DNA of 64,000 nucleotides from Sphingobacterium multivorum (GTDB taxonomy: Bacteria > Bacteroidota > Bacteroidia > Sphingobacteriales > Sphingobacteriaceae). The stretch lies in contig NZ_CP154261.1 of assembly GCF_039511225.1 (NCBI RefSeq), positions 3,472,001 to 3,536,000 on the forward strand, written 5' to 3'. How positions within the stretch are numbered: the stretch's first letter is position 1; each line of letters opens with the position of its first letter. This document shows, piece after piece, positions 9,886 through 19,100 of this stretch. The translations under genes were made by a program, and so were the position numbers. The notes beneath the pieces are model-generated. The model worked only from the letters and a program-made list of their open reading frames with translations. It ran no database searches and had not been told where the DNA came from.

Positions 9886-10308
9886 TTAGATATCCAGCTT
9901 TTCAATAATCCGTATTCTCCTATTTAACGTATCCTGTACTTCTTCCGGTTTCCAACTTTTCTCCATAAAACCTCTTTTATCTCGTGCGCAGGAGCCACAG
10001 TTTGAATTGTCATGCTTATTTGTATGACCACATTCACATCGCCGCACTTCTTTTCCACTCGAAAATATTCCCTTCGATTCCTCAACTTGTACAATTTCAG
10101 GGAAGAACTTTGCCAAAGCATTTCCTTCTAAACTTTTCAGAATAGTAACATCTTCTTTTGAATACCAATCTTTGTCCAAAAAGAATATTTTCAGCGCAAT
10201 ACGTCTAGCATGTATATTACTATTTAAAAGGTTAATGGCTTTTGTGTAATCGATAAAATTGGATGAAGTGATAATAGCACTGATACGTTTTACTTGTAAG
10301 GTTGTCAA
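9886..10308 (-). CDS. Small protein with a C-terminal zinc-ribbon-like cluster
   Basis: This 140-residue protein contains RRCECGHTNKHDNSNCGSC at about residues 89-107, a four-cysteine arrangement that should bind zinc, followed by a basic tail. The start codon is TTG and overlaps the TGA of the ybjQ-like frame (TTGA), so translation depends on the upstream gene. The N-terminal 80 residues mix helix and strand, with no recognisable fold. Because the upstream gene has lost its start, expression of this one is uncertain. Function unknown. The pairing with a YbjQ-type protein suggests a shared envelope or metal-related role, but nothing in the sequence proves it. Confidence 0.6.
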   Translation of the reverse strand: MTTLQVKRISAIITSSNFIDYTKAINLLNSNIHARRIALKIFFLDKDWYSKEDVTILKSLEGNALAKFFPEIVQVEESKGIFSSGKEVRRCECGHTNKHDNSNCGSCARDKRGFMEKSWKPEEVQDTLNRRIRIIEKLDI

Positions 10309-10952
10309 ATTGCCTTCTGATAAAGAATAGCAATAGCTTCCTCATATGATAAGTAATCAAAATAGCGGAATAGCACTTCCAACTTTTCTTTTGGAGTTTG
10401 TTCTAGACCATAATCCTCATTCATTGCTTTGAACACAAGTGGCTCAAATTCCCGTGGGCCCGACGTAGCGATGAATTCAGCTGTTTCCTTATTAATAGAC
10501 CCTAGCGACTTATAATTCTCTAAGATAATATCTGCTCGAACCTTTTGCTGAATCAGTTCACCGTCCAATAGATCATCCTGCTTCTCTACAGGAACACGAG
10601 CAACCTCTTTAAGATGTACTGGTGTCCCCACCGCAGTAATCATAAACATTTGACTCCCCTTTCCTGAGATTTCATTGATATCCACACTATACTCTATAAT
10701 AGCATCAGCCCGAATTGCCTGCGCACGTTGCTTGAGCGTTTCTGTGACACGCTTGTACATTTCCTGCATCTTCTTCTCATAGCTGGTAGAACGACCGCCA
10801 AAGAAATCTACATAGCTGGCTCCTATATCGCTAAAGACAGTGGTACCGATGACAACATTGGCTGCTATTGGATCATTATATCGTGAAATCTCCCTCCCTT
10901 CGATGGAATTGGTCGTGGTTGGCTGAATGAATAGGCTTACAGATATTAACTT
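10305..10952 (-). pseudogene. ybjQ-like gene lacking a start codon, with an extra C-terminal domain
   Basis: The frame is open from 10952 and carries the YbjQ/DUF74 signature: TTTNSIEGREISRYNDPIA, VVIGTTVFSDIG, FFGGRSTSYEKKM, RAQAIRADAIIEYSVDI and SQMFMITAVGTPV. A further 90 residues follow, including a SYEEAIAILY end. There is no ATG, GTG or TTG before Met at 10769, which lies in the middle of the domain. The start present in the left-hand half-copy (1369) has been replaced here by unrelated bases just upstream of 10920. It is therefore probably 5'-truncated, unless an unusual start or a short product from 10769 is used. Confidence 0.7.
10811..10920. repeat. 110-bp repeat shared with 1252-1361
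   Basis: Both copies run from CATAGCT to GGTCGTGGTT with the same length and scattered substitutions. They cover the first part of the ybjQ-like coding sequence. Outside the repeat the flanks are unrelated on both sides, so its ends are recombination junctions. Confidence 0.8.
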
Positions 10953-11116
10953 TCAAGATTATTACAAACTGTAAGGCTAAGGTATAGGTTTGAAAGGATG
11001 GCTGGTTACGGGAAACCGTAGCTAATTTATTCGAACGTTTTAATAAGACAATTAAGATAAACACCAGGTAGCGATTTCTGGATATGAATACATAAAAGTA
11101 AGGTACAATAGAATAA

Positions 11117-11239
11117 GACCATAGGACAGTGGAAAGGTTTCAGGATATTGAAAAGCTCACCGAAAGTGCAAAGGATCACGTATTTGCATTATTTGTCGCA
11201 TTCATCGCCAAAAGCAAGATGAAGGCGATACTCAAATAA
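11117..11239 (+). pseudogene. 3' tail of an HTH (XRE-type) regulator gene, copy 1
   Basis: The open frame after a TAA reads TVERFQDIEKLTESAKDHVF and ends AFIAKSKMKAILK, then TAA at 11237-11239. This resembles the helical C-terminus of small Bacteroidota XRE regulators, whose HTH would precede it; no HTH is left. It converges on the putative immunity gene at 11258 and ends at a hairpin. A shorter copy of the same tail lies at 11953-11984. Confidence 0.5.
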
Positions 11240-11246
11240 AACAACA

Positions 11247-11275
11247 ACGCCCAATCTTTATAGGATTGAGGGTTT
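11247..11275. terminator. Imperfect GCCCAATC hairpin, overlapping a gene end
   Basis: CGCCCAATC pairs imperfectly with GATTGAGGG around a short loop, followed by TTTT on the plus strand. It belongs to the same family as the hairpins at 11993-12017 and 21175-21201. The stop codon of the minus-strand gene at 11258 lies inside it, so the last codons of that gene form one arm. Confidence 0.55.
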
Positions 11276-11545
11276 TATCTCAAAAGTACCATTTGGTTCT
11301 TTTCTATAAGCAAAAAAGCCGCGCTCCATATCAGAAAGAGACAACAGCTCCTCATCTGTGTTCAATATCTCTTCCATGGAAATAACTTTATAATCCGATT
11401 CTTCAACCGCTCTGTCACTAATAAATTCCCACATTCCATCCTCGAGATGATGATACACTCTAGTTATTTGGTCCGTCTTATTCAAAACAAATGATGTTGT
11501 CAAAACTGCCTCGTTGGCATCAGAAAAATAGTTAATTAACTCCAT
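11258..11545 (-). CDS. Orphan putative immunity protein, DUF2185-like
   Basis: A soluble, acidic protein of 95 residues starts at ATG 11545, with AGGA seven bases upstream. A GTG at 11581 would add GHYAANTTGSL, which may instead be the end of a lost toxin tip. It contains SFVLNKTDQITRVYHH, DGMWEFISDRAVEESDYKVI, ILNTDEELLSL and GFFAYRKEPNGTF. This order (Trp-x-Phe, a D-Y-K-V-hydrophobic strand, a short helix, a final aromatic strand) resembles small DUF2185-type proteins found beside toxins. No toxin is attached now. Assignment is by pattern only. Confidence 0.55.
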   Translation of the reverse strand: MELINYFSDANEAVLTTSFVLNKTDQITRVYHHLEDGMWEFISDRAVEESDYKVISMEEILNTDEELLSLSDMERGFFAYRKEPNGTFEIKPSIL

Positions 11546-11770
11546 TAGAGATCCTGTTGTATTAGCGGCATAATGCCCCACCGAAACTAAATAAAATATG
11601 ACTTTTCCCTTTATACGATACTCTTCCTAAATGGTACTCTTTTCATAAACGTTTTATACTGATGTAATTTTTAGATTTGGCAAATTTCAGAAATTTATGA
11701 ATGAGTTTATTTTACACTTTCTAGTTCTGAACTGTGCAAATCTGCTATTTTTTTTATCCAGTTTATTGGC
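11546..11770. other. AT-rich gap without recognisable genes
   Basis: Apart from the possible toxin-end residues at 11546-11581, no coding, repeat or regulatory structure is evident before the mobile-element-like repeat that starts at 11771. Confidence 0.4.
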
Positions 11771-11952
11771 TGGAGATTTCGGACATCGGGGCCATGCAAT
11801 TCCGACGCAAATTGACCACTATAAATAGGAACCATCAAATAAGCAAAAATGGATTTTAAACTTATCAGCATAATATTTTAGCGGTCAAAATTTTCCGAAT
11901 TGAATGGTCATGAATTTTCGAATTCGGATGGTCAGCAGTATCGAAATCTCCA
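11771..11952. mobile_element. Small non-autonomous element with inverted ends, copy 1
   Basis: The 182-bp sequence starts TGGAGATTTCG and ends CGAAATCTCCA, a perfect 11-bp inverted terminal repeat. Inside are several direct GGTCA/TGGTCA-type motifs, two of which bracket a 24-bp insertion absent from the copy at 20801-20958. The rest of the two copies is nearly identical. No coding sequence is present. Subterminal repeats of this style recall IS21-family ends, so it may be a joined pair of IS ends or a MITE. The right end abuts a truncated HTH-gene tail. Confidence 0.65.
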
Positions 11953-11984
11953 CCAAGAGCAAGATGCAGGCGATACTCAAATAA
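11953..11984 (+). pseudogene. 3' tail of the HTH gene, copy 2, cut by the small element
   Basis: Only the last ten codons (KSKMQAILK then TAA) survive. They match the end of the tail at 11117-11239, including the following AACGCCCAATC hairpin. The small element at 11771-11952 ends exactly where the homology begins. Confidence 0.6.
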
Positions 11985-11992
11985 AACAATAA

Positions 11993-12017
11993 CGCCCAAT
12001 CCGATAAAGATTGGGCG
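11993..12017. terminator. Perfect GCCCAATC hairpin behind module B
   Basis: CGCCCAATC (11993-12001) pairs with GATTGGGCG (12009-12017) around a 7-base loop. It lies 29 bases beyond the stop of the module B immunity gene and 8 bases after the convergent HTH tail, so it can serve both strands. Confidence 0.7.
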
Positions 12018-12046
12018 CTGAATCAGGAATATCTCACATCCGATGA

Positions 12047-12550
12047 CTATTTCTTTTCCAAGGAGTCTAAACTAAGCTCATAAACATCCCCCAATTCACC
12101 ATTGCATTTTATGAAGATATTCTTAGGAACTTCAGAAAAATCAATTTTAGTGACTAAAGACTGGTCACAGTCATTTTTATTTGTGTTATAAAAGAACAGT
12201 TCATTCTTGTCTAACTTTATAGGCAGATCACTTATAGCTCCCAACACATACTTTCCAAAGTATTGTTTTTTATTATCGTATAACAAAACAGCACCTGTAG
12301 TATGGTTGTTAGGTCCCCATACACGACCCCATGTAACTACATAATATTTCCCATCGGTTTTTGTATCAATTTCGCCTAAATAAGTTATAGAAGCTTCATT
12401 ATTATAAACCTTTTTATCGCTTAGATTGAACTTAAAAGTCTTACCAATAACGTCTTTGGATAAAACAGACAATACAATATCTTCTTTATCTTGAGAGAGT
12501 CCAGAACAAGACAAACAAAGCAAAATACACATCATTAAAAGCTTATTCAT
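12047..12550 (-). CDS. Exported putative immunity protein for the lysozyme-tipped RHS
   Basis: The 167-residue protein has a hydrophobic leader with LSCSGLSQ, compatible with lipobox cleavage at Cys or with ordinary signal peptidase cleavage. The mature part is a small beta-rich domain (FKFNLSDKKVYNNEASITYL, YYVVTWGRVWGPNNHTTGAV, LFFYNTNKNDCDQSLV) with two later cysteines. It starts 4 bases after the RHS-B stop. Small size, export and coupling to a peptidoglycan-cutting tip suggest a periplasmic inhibitor. I do not recognise a family, so the immunity role rests on position. Confidence 0.65.
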   Translation of the reverse strand: MNKLLMMCILLCLSCSGLSQDKEDIVLSVLSKDVIGKTFKFNLSDKKVYNNEASITYLGEIDTKTDGKYYVVTWGRVWGPNNHTTGAVLLYDNKKQYFGKYVLGAISDLPIKLDKNELFFYNTNKNDCDQSLVTKIDFSEVPKNIFIKCNGELGDVYELSLDSLEKK

Positions 12551-12554
12551 AATT

Positions 12555-15500
12555 CTAATAGTTTTGTGGGTTTGGTTTTACAGAGCTCCTGATCATATCT
12601 TTTATAGATTTCAGATAGTCCTGCCCATATTTAGCAGCACCACCTCCGTTGTAGTTATTAATAGCCTTATCCCATCCCTGAAATTTAAAACTCATTTGGT
12701 CAGTTTTTGAGTTATATCCGACTCCACCCTTAAAGCCTTTGGTCGCTAGATCTTTTATACCCGCATTAATTGATGTAACAGGGCCAGGTACAACTCCTTT
12801 TGAAAGTCCATAATTCGCTTTATAGGGACTATAATCTGCAAAATTACTAACACCATTGTTAACCTGCATAATATCTTTTTTCTCATTCGCCTCCTTCCCT
12901 GTACCAATACCAGATTCTTGCATTGCAATAGCTTTTACCGTAGTAGGATCTAGATCAGGTATTTGAGATGTGGCCGATGATGGTATTGATTTCCCTCCAT
13001 CCGTCACCAACGATAGAGAACCTTCATTTTTATCCATATTGAATACAGCCGTACTTGCCGCTATTTGGTAATCGTATTTCTGATAAACAGCACCTGTAGT
13101 ATTGGAACCACCTTTACCCGTTATAACATTCGGCATTGCAACTAGTTGATAATTACCGTCCGAATCTTTCACGTAAGTTTTAAATTCAGTTTTTGAGATA
13201 ACCCGACTTGTTTCTTGCCCCTTTCTATTAAAATACACAATATCCGTTGGCCCCATTCCATCTGGATCAATAAAACGTAGGGGATTGTTGAAACTATAAT
13301 TATACGGTGAATGTCTTCTCATCTGCTCCGCCAACGGATCCACCACATTCCACCGTCCGATCTCCGCATCGTAGAATCTCGCTCCGTAATCCAGCTGTCC
13401 TTCCAGTACATAAGAACTTCCCAAGGTATGCGTCCCGCCATTCAAGTCAGTCTGCATTTCCTTGCCATTATAAAGATACTTATTATTGATACTCGTTGCA
13501 ATAGATTTCGTCTTTCCGAATGGATAGTAGTCCTGTTTCTGCATTACTGTCGCAACAGGGGCTGTGGCAGTACCATCTTTCTTCAGTACAACACGCACAT
13601 TTCCCAGGTGATCTGTCAGATTGTAATAGTAACTATAATTTCCTGAACTATTCAACAGGAAGCCATCTTCCGTGGCGATTCGTTCGATCACCGGATTTGC
13701 TCCACTAGCTTTGCTGTATTCAATCCCACCGATATAGTCCTGCTCGGTTGTGATACCTCCAACTGTAGATTTGCGGTTCAGCTTAGCACCCGATGCATCG
13801 TAGGTGTACGCAATACTCTTACCCGTACCGGTCACTGTTTTGGGCAGGTTCAGGTAATTGTAGTTCAGGGTCATCCCCGTGCGGTCCTTGGTCGCATTTC
13901 CGTTCAGGTCATAAGTAAATGAGCCGGTTACACCCCCCGAAAGACTTTCCAGCCTATTGCTCTTATTGGTATTGTTATAGTTGTACGTAATCGCCGTACC
14001 ATTGTCACGGACCAGTGTTTTGATATTGCCCATATCGTCGTATGTCAATACCTCGCTCATCACCGTACCTGTACTCACTCCACTCTTCAACCTGTTTAAC
14101 GCATCATAAGTGTAGGTAAATGTGCTGTTTGTTGTAGCAGCATAGCCCCACAGCTGCTGCGCGATATTGCCATTATACTGGGCGTTACCCAGCACCGTTG
14201 TACCATTCACATTATAGTTCAGCTGCGAGGTAAACTGCGCCGAACTTGCTTTGGTCTGCCAGCCCCGCTCATTGTAGGCATAGCCGATATTGGTCATAAA
14301 GCTGCCACCACCGTTCTCGCTATGCAGTGACTTGGTCTTCAGCTGCCCGATCTCATTGTAGGCGAGCCTGCTCTGGATCACTTCATCCTGTCCGTTGACT
14401 TTCTTCTTGGTCTGTACCAGTCTGCCAACATGGTCATATTCATTGGTCGTGATAATAGTCACCACCGCTCCTGTGGACGGTGTATGCACATGTGTGCTCC
14501 TGACTACCTGACCTGGAAAATTGTATTCATTGGTCACACGGTCTGTTCCGTTCAAATGGTTACGACCAACACTTTGGATCACACGTCCATAGTCATCATA
14601 ATAACTGATGGTCAGCATCGAGTCCGAACGGTCATCTTTCCACACCATACTTCCCGTTAAAAGCCCCTTGATCTTGGTGCTCCTGGTAATATTCAGCGGC
14701 TGCAGATTGGCTGTATTTCCTCCTGTGAAGACATAGTCATCGTAATAATTTACCGATTGTAATGACTGCCCCGTCTTGGGATAGGCCTGATTGGTATAGG
14801 CTGCTGTACCGACCCGGTCCTCCCAATATTTGCTTACCGTGTTCACGTCGGCCTGTGCCGCAGACTGGCTCGCAAAAGTCTTGCTGTATAATCCCGTCTG
14901 TACAACCCGGCAAAATGCATCGTATTTTGTATAACTCCATTTCCCAAGTCCGCGCTGTACGGCATCCTGCGTCAGCACAGCCTGATCATTGGTATTGTAC
15001 ACCAGCCATTCCCAGCCCTTGCCCGGGATTTTCTTTTCAGCCAGCCTTCTCTTTTCGTCGTACTTGTAAGCATACACCAGCTCATGGAAATCGCCTGTGG
15101 TGGCCTCGGTCAGTGTTGTGGCCGTGGAAGGGAATCCCGGCGGGATCACATACCGCAGGTCTCCAAAGTCGTCGTACACATACTGCGTTTCCAGCTTCTT
15201 ACTGTCTGTTTCCCACACACGCTTGAGCACGAGGTGCCCCTCGAAATCTTTAAATTCCTCCACGGTGCCGCCCTTTCCGTTTGCCGATACCCAGTTCTCA
15301 TCCTTGATCACCGTTTTATAGAGTTTGCCGGCAGCATAATACCCTGCTGTGGCTCCGGTGCTGTTGACTGTCCACAGCCGCACATCATTGGTCCCGTTCG
15401 TCCCATAATCACTTACCACCGTGCGGCCGGAATCGGTACTGGCGGTTACACTGTTGCGGATCGCAACCGGCTGCCAGGGTACACCCGGAGCACCCTGCTG

Positions 15501-16112
15501 CTGCACACGGTTCAGCGGGCTGTTCTCAAAAACAGTAACTGCATAGGGCTTCGCTGTCTTTACCACCGCGGCATCCCAGGTATTCGTGGTCGCATAGTAG
15601 GCCTGCTGGTCTATCTTGGCCGTAGGCTTGAAGCTTCCATTTCCCGCCAAATTCTGCACGTGCGGAAGATATTTGATACTCTCCCTGCCAAATCCATCAT
15701 ACTCGATATGCTGTACAATATCCCTATAACTGGGGCTGGCCATTAGCTGGACGCCCTGGCTCGGCCTGCCCAGTCCGTCAAAGTACTGGATGCTCTGGTT
15801 TTCCTGACCAATGGTCCGCTGATTGGCCAATTGCGCAAGCTTAACCGTATCACGGAAAGTCCGCGTCAGGATATAGTTCTGACCGGCAGTAGGGTTGCTC
15901 AGAATGTTCTGAAAGCCGGCAATACCGATCGTAATGGTTTTGCCTGCCGCGGGGGCAGGGATATAAAAGCCATTCTGGAGTGTAATACTCTTGAGCGCCT
16001 GGATATTCGTCTGGTTGCTATAGGAACTCAGGGTAAGATTGTCCACGAGCGTCTGCCCTTGTACCGCCCCAGCCCCGAGTAATGATAGTAGTATTAAAAA
16101 GTTATTTTTCAT
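12555..16112 (-). CDS. RHS-B: exported RHS core protein with a lysozyme/transglycosylase-like tip
   Basis: The 1185-residue protein has a signal peptide ending VQGQ, RHS repeats and core as in RHS-A, and [11 protein letters not shown] ending at residue 953. The last 232 residues carry a lysozyme-like pattern: TVKAIAMQESGIG with candidate catalytic Glu1066, DIMQVNNG about 15 residues later, SINAGIKDLATKGF, then the WDKAINNYNGGGAAKYGQDY segment typical of SLT-type transglycosylases. The likely target is peptidoglycan. Homology to RHS-A fades after the IGRWNV motif, and DNA similarity already weakens in the codons just before it. It lies 12 bases behind the shell gene. Confidence 0.9.
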   Translation of the reverse strand: MKNNFLILLSLLGAGAVQGQTLVDNLTLSSYSNQTNIQALKSITLQNGFYIPAPAAGKTITIGIAGFQNILSNPTAGQNYILTRTFRDTVKLAQLANQRTIGQENQSIQYFDGLGRPSQGVQLMASPSYRDIVQHIEYDGFGRESIKYLPHVQNLAGNGSFKPTAKIDQQAYYATTNTWDAAVVKTAKPYAVTVFENSPLNRVQQQGAPGVPWQPVAIRNSVTASTDSGRTVVSDYGTNGTNDVRLWTVNSTGATAGYYAAGKLYKTVIKDENWVSANGKGGTVEEFKDFEGHLVLKRVWETDSKKLETQYVYDDFGDLRYVIPPGFPSTATTLTEATTGDFHELVYAYKYDEKRRLAEKKIPGKGWEWLVYNTNDQAVLTQDAVQRGLGKWSYTKYDAFCRVVQTGLYSKTFASQSAAQADVNTVSKYWEDRVGTAAYTNQAYPKTGQSLQSVNYYDDYVFTGGNTANLQPLNITRSTKIKGLLTGSMVWKDDRSDSMLTISYYDDYGRVIQSVGRNHLNGTDRVTNEYNFPGQVVRSTHVHTPSTGAVVTIITTNEYDHVGRLVQTKKKVNGQDEVIQSRLAYNEIGQLKTKSLHSENGGGSFMTNIGYAYNERGWQTKASSAQFTSQLNYNVNGTTVLGNAQYNGNIAQQLWGYAATTNSTFTYTYDALNRLKSGVSTGTVMSEVLTYDDMGNIKTLVRDNGTAITYNYNNTNKSNRLESLSGGVTGSFTYDLNGNATKDRTGMTLNYNYLNLPKTVTGTGKSIAYTYDASGAKLNRKSTVGGITTEQDYIGGIEYSKASGANPVIERIATEDGFLLNSSGNYSYYYNLTDHLGNVRVVLKKDGTATAPVATVMQKQDYYPFGKTKSIATSINNKYLYNGKEMQTDLNGGTHTLGSSYVLEGQLDYGARFYDAEIGRWNVVDPLAEQMRRHSPYNYSFNNPLRFIDPDGMGPTDIVYFNRKGQETSRVISKTEFKTYVKDSDGNYQLVAMPNVITGKGGSNTTGAVYQKYDYQIAASTAVFNMDKNEGSLSLVTDGGKSIPSSATSQIPDLDPTTVKAIAMQESGIGTGKEANEKKDIMQVNNGVSNFADYSPYKANYGLSKGVVPGPVTSINAGIKDLATKGFKGGVGYNSKTDQMSFKFQGWDKAINNYNGGGAAKYGQDYLKSIKDMIRSSVKPNPQNY

Positions 16113-16124
16113 GATTGGATAGGC

Positions 16125-19100
16125 TTAATTGGGTCTGTAATGATAATCAAAGGACTTGGTCACATAGTTCAGATGATCCAGGATGGCCTGCAAACGCTGC
16201 ATGCCGTCGTAGGTATAGGTCTCCTTAATGCCACGGGCATCCGTCTTGCTGGTCATGCCAACGAGCGGTTTATAGGTGAAGCTGGTCACCATGGCACCGG
16301 CCAACCGGGAGTCATTACGCAGCGTATTCATTGCGGTTTCAATCGCAGCGTCGGACACATTTACGAGATTAAGATTATCCAAAGCCGCCTGATTCAAGAC
16401 TGTCAATACTTCGCTATAGGAAGCATTTTTTATCTCAGCTATTGGATACTGTCCGCCATAACCCCAAAGGTAGACAGTAAGCGGTCCGTCTTTTTTACGG
16501 ATTTCCAACGGATTTCCTGCAGCATCATACCGATTGACAACAAGATCGGTGTAGGTCATGCTTCCTCTCTGTTCAACGCTCCTGCTTGGAAAAACTTTTC
16601 CATTGTACGGCGCCGCTAGATTGTAATACGTACCGGTCAATACTGTGCCCTTATACTCCTTTCTCCTGACAGCTCTGTTTGGAAAGTGAGACACTCCTTT
16701 TTTCCATGCATTGAGTCCCGTTTGCTCGTCTGTGCTCAATGTAAGCCCAAAACCGGTGAAGCTCGTCACGTCATCCGGATAGGTAAATTCCTGGATATTT
16801 TCCACTGGCTGATTACTCGAAGCGACACGGATTTTGGAAGGTTCATCCGCATAAGCTGCATTATACTCGAAATTCTGCTCGGTTGAGATACTATCTTTTA
16901 GGGATAGATCGGCATTGTAGAAATAATCTTTCCCAATCTTTTGAAGTGGTTTCCGCCGAGAAGTATTCAGAGACGACTGCCTAAAGGTATAATCCACATA
17001 ATAATTGGATTGAAAATGTGTTCCATTACTGAGCCCCATTGTCCATTCGTAATAATTCGTTTCAAAGACAAGCGGACTCGTATAGAGTAGATAATCATGT
17101 GTATAGGTGTAATTTTCTTTCTTTATTGGCATAAAGCTACTGCCGTATTTTCTGAAATCCGTCTTCTTGATCATCGAAGGCTCGCTGAGCAAAAATGACA
17201 GGCTGCCGTAATTCTGTGAATTCAGAAACTCATAACTGCTGAAGGAAACTTCTCTTGGTATTATATATTCAGATTCCGAAAGAATCAGATCTGAGTTGAC
17301 AACATCCTGCTGATACTTCCTGACCTTAGAATAGCCAATAGTAGCTCCGGAGGTGGCCACGCTTGAGTAATTGCTTATACCAAAATATTTACGGTCCCAC
17401 CAATATGCGGTTCCAGGAGTGACAGCGTTGCCCCCGCTGCCCCCTGTTTCGAAGAATGTAAAGTAGTTCTGATCCTGGTAATTTTTATAGAGAATAGCCT
17501 CGTCAAAGAAGGATATACCGAGACCATTTTCATTCTCACCATACTTATAGTAGTCATTGGAAAGCAGATTCCCCTCGGGCGAATAACTTTTGACACTTTT
17601 TACCCGAAGTCCACCACCGGGCTTCTCACCATCGGACTCTGTAATGACCTTCCAATTCAAATCAACACGGGTATTGGTAGTAATATAATTCGATTGAGGA
17701 ACCGAGGCTCCATAAACTGTGATCTTTAGTTCGTAATTATGTCCAGGTGTCAGGTTAAGCGTTTGGATAAAGCGTAGTGGCTGACTAGGGTCGCTATCAT
17801 GCCATTTTTCAAAAATCTGCGTATTTGTTGTATTATCGGTTATTCTTACCCATTGGGGGTGCATGGAAAACTCGGTGTATGGCGGAGTTGGCGGATTAAA
17901 AGTAATGTCGATGACAGCTGGCTCCAACGACTGCCCTGTGCCCGAAGTACCATAAGTAAACGTTCTCACCTTTTCATTCTTCTGATCTACGCCCAATCCG
18001 ACCACTGTTTCGCTGATATAATTGGTACTGGTCGATCTTACTTTCCCAATGTATTTGTTGTTCTCAAACTCAAAATCGGTGTACCCCCTGGTAGGATAGG
18101 TAATTCTTTTGAGCATTTCAGCCTGCATATACTGAATATTTGGGGTCCGGTCAGCGGATCCAAATGTATAGGTTGGCGTTACACCAGAATAGCTCTGTAC
18201 GTTATTAATACGTATAGTTGTTGGTGGAAGATAGGTGTTTGCCATATTTCCGTTATAATATCCCCAATAATCCACAGAAAAGTCTTTCTTTTGGGGAAGA
18301 CGCAACGGGTCATAAGCAAAATCATATTTCTGGTCACCGCTTCCCGCATCCAGATTCCTAACGGTAACCGAAGCTAGTTTTACACGGTCCGTACTCGAAT
18401 CGTATACGAAATTTACCTCTTTGATCAGTTCGCCTTTGACATTCAAAACCTTGATCTTACTCAAAAACTTTCGTGGGCTAAAATATACAGGTTTGCTCAC
18501 TGAAATGTATTCAAACAATACCTGACCGTTAGAGTGGACTATGGAAGTAATCAGTTTACTGTTATTATCGACAAAATTATTTGATTTATTATAGCTATAA
18601 TCGTTCATAGGCAATACTTTTTCCCCATTAAAATCATAGCCAACCCTGACCTGTTCATTATTGATATATTCCCGGATCCAATTGTCAACATACTGAAAAT
18701 TTGCGTACTCTCCTGATTCGTTATCGGTAATCTTTGATATATACCAGGAATTGGTTGTCGCATAACTGGTCATCCCATTGTTGATTTCATCTCCGATCGA
18801 ATAGGATCTGTCATCGAAAAGGTAATTCAGTCCCTCATCATCTACGATGGTAAAAGGATAGGATCTGTAACTGTCACCTAAAATAGTTCCTCTTGAGATT
18901 TTTATGCTTGAATAAGGAATTGTATAGTATTCGTTCATATTTTTTACCAAAAACTTACCGGACCTGCTTTTGGTGCTGAAGGTATAAAGGTCGGAGTGAT
19001 TATCATTATTCCCCAGAGCCAATGCTCTCAAATCGTTTTTCTTGGTAATTATAATACCCTGATCATTGGGAATAATTGGCGCATTATACTCGTTCAAAAG

